A stretch of DNA of 64,000 nt from Flammula alnicola (Eukaryota > Basidiomycota > Agaricomycetes > Agaricales > Strophariaceae), in assembly GCA_015499995.1 (NCBI GenBank), contig JADNRV010000094.1, positions 124,001-188,000 of the forward strand. Reading direction: 5' to 3'. A model generated the notes under the pieces. The model did no database searches, was not told the DNA's origin, and was given only the letters and a program-made list of their open reading frames with translations. The translations under genes and the position numbers were made by a program. Each line of letters opens with the position of its first letter. Position 1 is the stretch's first letter. Shown piece after piece: positions 31,804 to 41,404 of the stretch.

Positions 31804-32472
31804 ATGACCGCCCTCCCAGCTTTAAATTTTGGCCCCTTCATTGTGATTATCACTCCAGCCTTCTCGTTAACCCTACCAACCGGAGACGCAAGTCCTCCCA
31901 ACCCAGACGTAAGTAAATCACCGTGGGTTTTCCACCATTTACCCCTACAGACCCTCGACCTACAGGTTCCCTTCAACTTGAACTTCAACATACAGACCCA
32001 TCAAGTTCCTCACCCAACAGGTCATACAGACCCACCCCCAGCCGTTGCCTTCCTCCGCGCATATCACCACCAGGGCGATCACTTCTACACCACCGACCGC
32101 TCCGAGATGGGAAACGCCACCTCCGCGACCACGTATACAGCAGAGGGGACTGCCTGCGACATCTTCACGACCCACCAGCCGTCCACTGTCCCGTTGTTCT
32201 GCCTGTATAGTTCCGCAGCAAACGATCATCTATACACCACATCGGCAGCAGAAAGGGACAATGCCGTCGCCCGATGCGGGTATGCGTCCGAGGGCATTGC
32301 GGGATTCGTATATCCCACTGCTGATACTAGGGGTGCCGTCCCTCTGTTTCGCCTGTACAAAGCTGAGAACGTTGATCATTTTTACACTACGAGCGCGGCG
32401 GAAGCTCGGCATTCTACTATGACGTTTGGGTATGCGGATGAAGGGATTGCGTGCTATGTCCTTCCTGCATAA
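31804..32472 (+). CDS. DUF5648-repeat protein
   Basis: Open frame of 222 aa from ATG 31804 to TAA. The N-terminal segment (FGPFIVIITPAFSL) is hydrophobic. The C-terminal two thirds consist of three DUF5648-type repeats: AFLRAYHHQGDHFYTTDRSE, then PLFCLYSSAANDHLYTTSAA with YASEGIAGFVYP, then PLFRLYKAENVDHFYTTSAA with YADEGIACYVLP. Such repeats are common in secreted or surface proteins of basidiomycetes; function unknown, possibly carbohydrate-binding. A GTAAGT...CCTACAG segment at about 31910-31950 could be spliced out in frame, so the exact N-terminal half is uncertain. The gene appears intact. Confidence 0.75.
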   Translation: MTALPALNFGPFIVIITPAFSLTLPTGDASPPNPDVSKSPWVFHHLPLQTLDLQVPFNLNFNIQTHQVPHPTGHTDPPPAVAFLRAYHHQGDHFYTTDRSEMGNATSATTYTAEGTACDIFTTHQPSTVPLFCLYSSAANDHLYTTSAAERDNAVARCGYASEGIAGFVYPTADTRGAVPLFRLYKAENVDHFYTTSAAEARHSTMTFGYADEGIACYVLPA

Positions 32473-34301
32473 GTAAACTGATTAATGTTCTATGCAGCGC
32501 TTAGTACATATGCTCGAATATTATTTTGTCTTTTCATAATAATTTCATTCAGCCGACGTTTCAGGATCGGCATTCCGAATATTTCGTGGTGGATGGCAGT
32601 GACTTGGAGCACATCAAGAACGATCAAGGATGTCTTGCCACCTGCGTCTTGCGGGATATCGATTATACGACCCGTGATCATGGCAGAGGCAAATGTTTTT
32701 TTGACGACTCTTCAGGGCTTGCCACCATCGACACCACCAGTGAACAATGCCGGTGTTTCCCAGAACATCCAGGAACTCAGAACTCCATATTTTTGTGGAC
32801 TCCATGGACTCGGTCACATGCCACCCCGCCGGCGTCTTCCCCAGCTCACAAAGCCAAACATCGCCCCGCCTTTGTCCGCCGCGCTCAAATCCGCCGCTCA
32901 CCACCATTGCACCAGCCACCGCCGACCGTTCCCCGCCCCCAATCCTGCCACAACACCGGCTTCTCAGTGGTTCTAGGGGCTCCTTCTCGAATTCTCGCCT
33001 TTGCCAAACAACGGCAACATATCCGATGATCGCCCGACAGCGCCCCGGCGGCGCTTCCTCAGCCATACGGTTATCCTCATCGACCTCGCCGTACTATCTG
33101 GGAGCGCACCAATGAAGCGATGGAAATATCGGACAAATGGAAGGACAAATGGGCATGTCTGGTGTCAAATACGATGCGGGGAGACTAGGAGAAGACAGGG
33201 TGCTACACAACTGGCACGGTGGACCATGGAATCAGCATCGCAGACGACGAGGAGGGTGGAAAAATGCGGTAGCGTTGCTTGTATCACTAGCACAACCAAT
33301 AGGCACATATAAAGAATGAAAGGGATTGTTATTTCCAACAAAACCGAGCGGCAACGACGCTGAGGACTCAGGAATCCGAATGAGGGAATAGGCGCGTTGA
33401 GGTGTCAGCATCACGTGCTCCCGCTGAAAATCACTTGTTTATCAATGATCTTAGTCTTAGATCTAGATATTATACTGAATTTCTTCGATAATCGTATTCT
33501 AAATACCTTCCATGATCCTTTTGGCATTTTATTTGACCTCAGTTCGACACAGAGAGGCAACAGAGAGGTCAGGAAAGCGAGGCGCAAGGCTTATTGGCAT
33601 CTATTTATCGACAGCATCACAGAGCACGTGACTCCATGGACTCCATGTACTCCATGGATGGACTTTTCAATTCCTGGATGCTCTCGTGTTTCCAAATCCC
33701 AGATTCTTATGAATAATCAGCCTGAAATCCTATATAAACCACACAAGAAACCAAGAAACAGCCACTTTCTACATAGCTGTTTATGTAAGCACTTTATTGA
33801 ACATAGAAAGACTATAATAAACTAATAATGCATAATTAGACTCCATCAGCAGCTGTGCACGGTCTTGTGTGCCAGCGCGTCTCCTTGTCTGACAGATTCC
33901 ACTCTTTGCCTGTGACACTATACCACACAGTGTGCTCAACACATATCCAAGCTCCTCCTTCTGAGCATCCGGTCAGATCGGACTGCTCCAATGGACATCC
34001 TGAAATCACCACGCATATCAAATTGCATGGTTAGTGTGCCAGAAATCTATGCTATGAGAACTAAAAATAGATGTAACTACCGCAATGCCCTGCCGGTCCG
34101 GTTTGCCATCACGGCATGAACAAAAATAGCTATGTCATCCAGACTCAATAATGGATCCACCCTTTTCCATTCCCTCTTGCATATAAAAGTGGTATCATTC
34201 TATTCAGAAATACAAGTAGAATATGTATATGTAATTTAATTGAGGCCAAACCGTTCCGTGCAGTATCCAGCAGGCTGAAAGCTGTAAAGCTATTTTTAAA
34301 T
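32473..34301. other. No convincing gene
   Basis: ORFs of 100-167 codons lie on both strands at 32485-33115, but they overlap each other in alternative frames of GC-rich sequence and show no consistent splice pattern or domain. From 33.1 to 34.3 kb only short ORFs are seen. Confidence 0.35.
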
Positions 34302-34402
34302 CATGAACAGCATGGCAGCTGCTTACAAATGTGATGCCATCAAAGATAAGGGCATGAACAGCATGGCAATGCTTACAAATGTGATGCCATCAAAGATAAG
34401 GG
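34302..34402. repeat. Tandem duplication of about 50 bp
   Basis: CATGAACAGCATGGCA ... GCTTACAAATGTGATGCCATC ... AAAGATAAGG occurs twice head to tail (34302-34351 and 34353-34402). The copies differ only around GGCAGCTGC versus GGCAATGC. Confidence 0.85.
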
Positions 34403-34479
34403 GCCAACAAGGTCGCTGCAAACCTGTTTTTTTGCTGGTTGCTGTAGATTAAAAGAACTCCCTTTTACTTACGTAAAAG

Positions 34480-34701
34480 AGTCGTAACAACATAGATGAA
34501 GATTCCTCAGATTCCGACACGGATTTCGAAGATACGACATGCATCGAGGTGCCGAAAAAGCGTGGCCAGCTTATCTTCCCAGTGACAATCGATGATTCAC
34601 TAGTTTTAAAGGCAATGGACATAGAAGAAGATGTAGAGGTACTATTCAACCAGGATTCCGATGCGGATAGCGAGGATGATGGCAATGGCGTGGGCGCTTA
34701 A
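34480..34701 (+). CDS. Acidic C-terminal exon of an unknown gene
   Basis: After an acceptor-like ACGTAAAAG the frame is open to TAA 34699-34701 and encodes an acidic sequence (NNIDEDSSDSDTDFED, KKRGQLIFPVTIDDSLVLKA, MDIEEDVEVLFNQDSDADSE). It looks like a genuine last exon, but I could not place preceding exons. It ends 83 bases before the 3' end of the RecQ-like gene on the other strand (convergent). Confidence 0.4.
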   Translation, partial: SRNNIDEDSSDSDTDFEDTTCIEVPKKRGQLIFPVTIDDSLVLKAMDIEEDVEVLFNQDSDADSEDDGNGVGA

Positions 34702-34783
34702 ATTACGGTGCCATCAATGGCAATCAAGTCATGTCCATTACTTCAACGTGCTTAGTTCTAGAATATATCCATTAGATTATACC

Positions 34784-36869
34784 TCAGCTAATTTTCGAGA
34801 ATAGAACATATCGCAAATTAATTCTCAGCTTAATTCCTGAACCTTCCGGCGCTTCGCGACCATCGAGATGACTGCCATCAGATGTCATTGACTCCGAGTC
34901 CAGGTCAGAGTCGTCTTCGCCAGCTTGTGCTTTTGGATTTGATGACAACCCTTGTAGAAGTTCCGCTCGCTTTGCTTCTCTGCGTAGCTTTGCATCTTGC
35001 TTGCGGTCTACTCGAATTTGATCGAACGTGGTGTGAAGTTCCCATATGACTGCGAGCAGCTCGTGGCTCCGGTCCTCCGTGACTGTAGTTGGAATATCAG
35101 AAGTGAAGGGTTTCAGGAGCTTGGATGCGATGGAATAATCGATCGGCTGGCCATCAGGACTAATGAGCGGAGCCAGAGCTGCCTTGCTGAGCAGCAGACC
35201 AAAATTATCGAGTATGCTCTCAATAATGTGGTTCGGTAGAAATGAGTCGACTGGGAGCATACCCGTGGTAGCATCATCGGCCTCAGCCCAGAGTAGCTCA
35301 CGAAATTCCTGCAGTCTTGCGACTCCGATCTTGCGCATCTCCTGGGTAACTCGAACGCTGAGAGGTGGTTGGATTTTGCGGGGCTTTTGGGTACCAGACG
35401 TTTCTGATGGCGAGGTCTCTGGTGCACATTTGCTACAGTCGCACACAAGGGGAGGGAATAATGGAGGAGACAAAGAGCACATTCTGCAAGCTGCAGAACA
35501 TTGGGGATTGGTCATAGGGTTGTCGTACTGACGATTTATTTCCGTGCAATGACAGTCTGCGAGAACAACATCTCGAAGGGAGCTGTCGATTACCTCATCT
35601 TCTTGAGAAGCCTGAGATTGCTTCCTTTTCTTGGTTCTCGCTGTATTTCCTCCGTTGATATCCGAGGAGGTGATTGACGTGGAAAATGCCTTCATCGTCT
35701 TGGCAAGGATGTATACAATTACTCGAGCTTTTGGGACTTTGGATACATCACGACCAGCTCGTCTTGCTTTCTGCCATAGATCATCGAGGTCCTTGGGATC
35801 GATGATAATGACTGTTCGGAAATCAGAAACATCCACACCGACCGAAAGTTTGTCCGTGGCAATGGTTATCCGTGATGTCTCATCGCCCTCCAGAAGTTTC
35901 AAAGTTTGTGCGTTATACTCGGATGAGTTCAGCGAGTTGAATAGACAGATATTCTTGTTGATTGCATTCTGGGGATTTAGATGCCATAGATAGATCGCCA
36001 GTTTGAAGCCAAAACGAATTGTTGGGCAGAAAATAAGTGTCTTTCCTGTCTCCTCCAGGATCCAGTCTAGTTGGGGAAATTTCTCGCTGGCCGACGAAGC
36101 CTTGAGTGTACGGAAAATGAGTTGAATATTAGGACGAGCATTGGAATGTCGAATAAGATGGTAATTTCCCGATTTTAAACCGATCTGGCTGCAGATAGTT
36201 TGAAGGTTTTTCGGCTGGAGGGTTGCTGTCAAAGCGAACGTTACAATATTTTTCACGAACTGAGCGCGCATAAAGCCAATTTGTCGAAACGCCGGTCGAA
36301 AATGATCCCCCCAAGTCGCAAGGAGATGCACCTCATCAATGGCAATCGTGTATAATCGGGACTGAAATTTCTCGCTGTTAATCAAATGTCCAAATCCCGG
36401 AGATGCTAGCATCTCTGGTGATAACAGGATGACATTGATCAGGGATTCCACGAGCTGCCATATGTTTGATCCCTTTCTGTCTTCTTCGGCTTTAGTAATG
36501 CTATTCACTGTCTTCGCTGTCAACCCGAGTTTCCGCATTTTACTCTCCTGAATATAGAACATTCACACCGTATACTGGGTGGAGAGATAAAATACACACT
36601 TGATCTTCTTCGAGTGCGGTTGTGGGATATATGACCAAAATAGCAGGGTCTGCTGGGAATTTTGCTGACGGACAAAGCGCTGGTGACTCGAGAATTGCGA
36701 GAATAACATGCATCAACATATAGATGTACGCCGATTTGCCGGACCCCGTCGCAGAGATTGCTAGCATATCCACACCGTCAAGAACAGCCGTAATCCCGTC
36801 CAACTGATAATCATGAGGTCCATACGGCAGTCTGTTGAGGGAACCAGGCATGGCCCTTAACGGGTGCAT
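34784..36869 (-). CDS. RecQ-like superfamily 2 DNA helicase
   Basis: Two exons, 36869-36600 and 36547-34784, separated by a 52-nt GTGTGT...TTCAG intron; product about 677 aa. Motifs in order: DYQLDGI (Q-motif region), ATGSGKS (40-46, Walker A), DEVH (161-164, where RecQ has DEAH) followed by TWGDHFRPAF (the aromatic-rich loop), FALTATL (III), KTLIFCP (IV), ITIATDKLSVGVDV (V) and QKARRAGRD (349-357, VI). Beyond the helicase core is a Cys-rich stretch (CHCTEINRQYDNP, CRMCSLSPP, CDCSKC) that may bind zinc, then a charged tail. An in-frame TAA lies two codons before the ATG, which supports this start unless a 5' exon exists. The reading frame is undamaged. Multicopy RecQ-like genes of this type occur in mushrooms, sometimes near telomeres; position cannot be judged here. 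Confidence 0.85.
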
Positions 36870-37629
36870 GTATTATTACTATTCTTTTCATTCTTACTTA
36901 CTACGTCGGGCAACCGAATGCTATAGCCGTGTCAGGCGGCTATACCATACGGGCCCGCCTATTAACCTACCCACTCACTTCGAGCGATCGCTCGCGGCAC
37001 TTCCCGCGAGCGTATTATTTTCCTATCGATGGAAAACTGCACCTCAGCCGTTTACACCTACCGTGTGTCGTCTGAGGTCAGTTTATCCCTTCTACTATTC
37101 ATTAGCCTATTTACTAAATTACTTCCTGTAGATTTACTCACTGCGTTCGTAACTACAGGTACAATATAGCCGTTTACACCTACCGTGTGTCGTCTGAGAT
37201 TTACTCACTGCGTTCGTAACTACACAGTCGTTTAGCAAGGATTTCGCGGCAGAGTGCCCATCCTTCAGGAGAGTGAAATTTAAAGGGTATAACTGAGGTG
37301 CTTTCATCCATAGATATGGCGTTTAGAGTGAGTAGTCGCGTAGATATTCCACATCTCCTGATGCGTGTAATTAAGGACGCGACGCGGGTCGTGGGAACAG
37401 CACGTGATCTCAAAGTTTTGCGCCCATGTCACTGTCAGGCCTACAATTGGAAGCAGACTAAGTGTTCACTAGTTCAACCAGTTATCAAAGGCCCTTTTCT
37501 TCTCTTCTTGACGACCCCACTTGCACTTCTGGTTCTGCTAGCTATACCTATACCTTTCCAGCGACATCTTCATCTTCATCAGCGATAAAGCCCCCTGTAC
37601 AAAACCCCAGCTATACCGCACCAATCGAC
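36870..37629. promoter_or_regulatory. Divergent intergenic region with two interleaved direct repeats
   Basis: The region lies between the RecQ-like gene (minus) and the gene at 37.6 kb (plus). AGCCGTTTACACCTACCGTG and following bases (31 bp) occur at 37047-37077 and 37168-37198. AGATTTACTCACTGCGTTCG and following bases (about 28 bp) occur at about 37131-37158 and 37198-37225. The frame upstream of ATG 37630 is open back to about 37462 and looks coding (SSTSYQRPFSSLLDD), so an upstream exon of the 37.6-kb gene probably overlaps the right side. Confidence 0.6.
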
Positions 37630-39177
37630 ATGCGCACCTTCAAAGTCCGAGGCCTCTTCGGGTTCAACACCGCCGTTACCACCAATGTTCCCGGCACATT
37701 GACCATCTCTTTCCCTACCTTTAACAGGGGCAATCGGGCACAGTCCGAGCCATTGCCCCCTCGGGACGACGAAGATGTGGAGATGCGCGCGCCGGAGCCT
37801 GTTCCCCGTGCGCGCAGCGAGTACTCTATCATGATCCCCGAGGAAAACCTTGTCCAGGTCTCTAGACGCGATGTAAGCATAGATCGGTTGATCTTCATCC
37901 CGGATAACCCTGATTTCGTTATACAGACCTTAACCCTACCTAAAGCAAACATAATAGAAGGAGGCGGAGCAGAAGAGGGGAAAGAAGACGAGGAGGTGGT
38001 GGAGGCGGACGAAGATAGTGGAGGTGCTTCTCAGCGCCCGCGTGCGCCTTCGCCTGCAGCGACAGAGGTCGACGACCCCGAATCGCAAGATATCATTGCT
38101 GATATCCAAGCTAGAGGTGTCAGAATACGCGACTTTGCCTTTGCGGCTCCACCTGCTCCCTCCCCCTCAATACCCCCCACCACCACCACCGAAACTCCCA
38201 TCCAACGTCCTGCATCATCCACCCATGCATCCTTCACACCAGCCATCGAGATGTTCGACCAATACAAAGGTTTCGCGGAGGTCGAGTTCCGCTGGACACA
38301 GCCCGAGCGCATATATCCCGTGTCAGGCAAAACCCTGCGGCGGCTGCTCAACATCAAATGGCTAACCCAAGAGGAAGTCGACGCGCGCGCACACCCGATG
38401 GACCTCGAGGACCTGCGCAGGCACGACGCGCGCCCGCACTACCCCTGGCGGCCCTTCCGCTGGAGGTCGATACCGAGCCTGGCGGAGCGGAAGGATATGG
38501 CCAACGCGAGAAGGGGGATGTTTATGCAGATGGACAGGATGCGGGCATCGAGTGAGAGTGCGGAGGCACGGAGGAGGGTCGAGGCGGCGCAGGCGGCGGT
38601 GGTTGCAGCGCAGATGGAGGAGTTTAAGAGAAGGGAGAGGGAGGAGAGGGAACGGTCAGAGAGGGTTAGGAGGGATTTGTTTGCTTTCACTCAGGGCCCC
38701 ACTTCTCCGGGCAGGAATAAGAGGCGGCTGGGGGATGTGGATGAGGAGGAGGATGGGATGAATACCACTGATGATGGGGATGGGTGTCTGTCGGCAGAGG
38801 GTGGGAGCGACCTGAAGAAACGTCGGCTTACGCCTGAACCGTCATCACAAGGCGGTCCCCCCTCCTCGCAGACGACATTGGTGCCCCCGACGAAACAATA
38901 CCCGGCGCCGCTGCACACCTATAACCCCGAGTACTACCCCGAAGCGGCGAGCATCATCGAGTCGTCATCGCAGTCGTCGTCACAGCCGCGGCCTGTTGTT
39001 GTCCTGCCGGAGCGGTCGGACACGCCGCCGTTGGATGAGGAGGGCAGGGAGATGGCACCTGGGCCATCACAGGGGCAAGGGTGGAGTCCGGGCAAGGGCA
39101 CCAAGTTGGTGCATCCGAGGGAGAGGAAGGCGATGAAGAGGGCGTTGAGTCGGACGCAGACGTTTGCGCAGCTGTGA
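37630..39177 (+). CDS. Hypothetical protein with central charged coiled coil
   Basis: Long open frame ending at TGA 39175-39177. From ATG 37630 it gives 515 aa; in-frame coding-like sequence extends another 56 codons upstream without ATG, so a 5' exon is likely. A small ordered segment (MRTFKVRGLFGFNTAVTTNV, DRLIFIPDNPDFVIQTLTL) is followed by acidic linkers. Next comes a conserved-looking block FAEVEFRWTQPERIYPVSGK, TLRRLLNIKWLTQEEVDARA and PHYPWRPFRWRSIPSL, then an Arg/Glu-rich helix (about 38560-38680) and a disordered tail with KKRRL-type nuclear signals. The frame is intact and GC-rich. Function unknown. A nuclear role is a guess. Confidence 0.65.
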   Translation: MRTFKVRGLFGFNTAVTTNVPGTLTISFPTFNRGNRAQSEPLPPRDDEDVEMRAPEPVPRARSEYSIMIPEENLVQVSRRDVSIDRLIFIPDNPDFVIQTLTLPKANIIEGGGAEEGKEDEEVVEADEDSGGASQRPRAPSPAATEVDDPESQDIIADIQARGVRIRDFAFAAPPAPSPSIPPTTTTETPIQRPASSTHASFTPAIEMFDQYKGFAEVEFRWTQPERIYPVSGKTLRRLLNIKWLTQEEVDARAHPMDLEDLRRHDARPHYPWRPFRWRSIPSLAERKDMANARRGMFMQMDRMRASSESAEARRRVEAAQAAVVAAQMEEFKRREREERERSERVRRDLFAFTQGPTSPGRNKRRLGDVDEEEDGMNTTDDGDGCLSAEGGSDLKKRRLTPEPSSQGGPPSSQTTLVPPTKQYPAPLHTYNPEYYPEAASIIESSSQSSSQPRPVVVLPERSDTPPLDEEGREMAPGPSQGQGWSPGKGTKLVHPRERKAMKRALSRTQTFAQL

Positions 39178-39682
39178 TTATCCTTTCCCCTCTCTCTTTC
39201 TGCTTTTTGGGGTGATTTTGTTCATATGGTCTGACGGACATGACATGCGATAAGACAAGACACACGAGATGGATGTCTGCTACTCTACTTCTCTGGTGCT
39301 TTTGTGGCTTATAATTCACAGTCCCTCATATCCCCCACCTGTAACGACAACATCACCTGTTCCTGGTGCAGGTTCAATCCGATATCCACCACTCATGTCA
39401 CAGCACCAGAAAATGCAGGGTTTCTTCCCTTCCCTTAATTCAATGTTCATGGACACAGGAGAGAGATACCACGGAACAGCCTTTAATTATTGTTTGGTAT
39501 TTTGCGTATGGAATTTTGAATCTATTTTTAGCATACCTCTTGTTAATGCATAACCTCTGATAACGCATACCCTGGGCCGTCCACCGAGGGGTATGCGTTA
39601 TGGGTGTTCGTGGTGGTGACTTGTGACTTGTGACCAGTGACTGTTCACCATCGCGAAACAGAACCACATGGGCTCTTGAACA
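39178..39682. other. Intergenic region, no gene seen
   Basis: 3' flank of the 37.6-kb gene. GGGTATGCGTTAT and related words recur around 39555-39605. No coding signal. Confidence 0.4.
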
Positions 39683-40880
39683 ATGGCGACAAAGATCCCC
39701 TATCTAATACTTCAAGCAAAGCCTCGTGAACCATGCAGCATTCTCGCCGTCGGTCTTGCCGACAATCTGCCAGAAGATGGAAAAGTCCAGAACCTCCTCG
39801 ACCACGCCGCATCGAAAATCCCCTCCCACGTAAAATTGGACGTATCCCAGCAGGTAGTAATGGAGCCAACGGCCTATACGGTACTTCAACTCTATGTCCT
39901 TCCGCTACGTCTCTCATTCTTCGCAACAGTTAATCGATCCTATTCTCACCTTTATTGGTCGTCCCAGGGCGTAGGCGGGCTGGGGAGTGGCCATCGGAGG
40001 TCCCGCTGTCACAAATTGGTATCAGAACAGAAGGAAATGTTGGGCAGGTGCTTGTGATATTCAGTATGTCTGCGTTTATCTTTTGCTCGCATTGGTGCTC
40101 ACCTCGTCTCAAAAGCGTTGACCCATCCTCGTCGTTCTCTTACGTCTATCCGTGAAGACGAGCCACATTATAACCCCTTCTGTGAGTTGATCCCTGATTA
40201 CTATACGACCCGTGTTTTACCATCCAACAGCTCGAGAAGAGATCCTCAATGCCGCTCGCAAGCGCGATTCCCCATCAGCAGGCGCTCATAATTCAACGCT
40301 CCTTGCAACCCAGAAAGAGAACAAGCCTGATGCCATGTACAATGGACGACCGCATGAATTGACCGCTCCACCCATCGAGATCTATCATCCTGTTTTCGCA
40401 ACCTTTCGAAGAAAAATAGCCCAGCCTACCAAAGATTTCAAGTTTAGCGCCGCAGAGTTGGGGCAGGTCCATACGCTTATTGTGAACTCTCTGGCATTCT
40501 ACGACAGCGAAGATGCGCGGAAAATCCAGCTAGATGTTCTTCGCGAGCTTGTTCACCAGCAAGTCCTCGATTCAAGGGTGATTTCAAACGGCGGTGGCAA
40601 GAAAATCAACCCCGACGGTGCTGGCTATACCACTTGCCAAAACTTTCCGCGCAAAGATAATGCCGCCATCTTATTCACCGAGTTAAAAAATGGAGTTGGA
40701 GAGGGCGGCTCTGATCCTATTTCCCAGTCGCAATGCGATTATATTGCCTTTTATTCCGCGGACCTGGTTCGTGTTTTCCCCGTCTACGCTTCTCAAAGAC
40801 TGATTTTTGCTCAGCGGCAACCATCATTCAGCGCCGCTTTTGGTACCCGCAACGCTGACGAAGGGTGCAACACTACTTAA
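39683..40880 (+). pseudogene. Agaricomycete orphan-family gene, 3'-truncated
   Basis: ATG 39683 opens MATKIPYLILQAKPREPCSI and VQNLLDHAASKIPSHVKLD (donor GTATCC). Further plausible exons are RRRAGEWPSEVPLSQIGIRT with VGQVLVIFS (about 39960-40060), and LTHPRRSLTSIREDEPHYNP (about 40115-40180). After a GTGAGT...CAACAG intron comes SREEILNAARKRDSPSAGAH, LLATQKENKPDAMYNGRPHE, LTAPPIEIYHPVFATFRRKI, SQSQCDYIAFYSADLV. I recognise this as a repeated mushroom family of large proteins of unknown function; I believe full members continue into a kinase-like C-terminus, but that is from memory and uncertain. Here similarity ends near 40770 and the frame runs to 40880 through unrelated sequence. Confidence 0.5.
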
Positions 40881-41404
40881 TAGGATCGGCGGCGTGTGTA
40901 TCAATTTTTTTTCTGTCCTCTCTTTGTTTCTCTAAAGAAAGAAGCTTACGATATGTATGCACAGGGTCGATCCCTTTATTTCAAGCAAGGGTAGCAGTTT
41001 TTACGTTTCTTGCTCCCCCTGCCCTCGCTCTGACGTTGTACGAAGAAGTGTCGGTGAAGAAAGGTTCGTCGCAATGTTTTGTTTTTCGCATGTTTATTTA
41101 TTCCTGGTGGCGACGGCGAACATTGATGCATGATGGATCATGACTGGACTCCGAGTCAATCCTCGATCAATTTTTATACCGCCATTGGGGCTGTAGCTGT
41201 CCAACGTCCGGCAGCTACGGACATATCCGGCGATGCTTATTTCCGTCTCTTTTCCACAGGATCTTGACTGCTATCCTCGACGACTCGAGTTCCAGCAATC
41301 GCCACCGAGACCAACTACAACTCGCACGGCACCCTCGTTGCTTTGCTGGGCGTCCTCTGAGTCTTACCGTCTTCGCAACCCACATACGTGGGATCTAACG
41401 CGGC
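40881..41404. other. Intergenic region, no gene seen
   Basis: Contains a T-rich tract near 40900 and the promoter side of the G-alpha gene. No coding signal recognised. Confidence 0.4.

Noticed and set aside
32485..33115. Plus- and minus-strand ORFs of 122-167 codons after the DUF5648 gene, one with VNNAG like a dehydrogenase
   Set aside because: Only the five-residue match is present; no Rossmann motif, YxxxK or splice structure nearby. Probably chance in GC-rich sequence.
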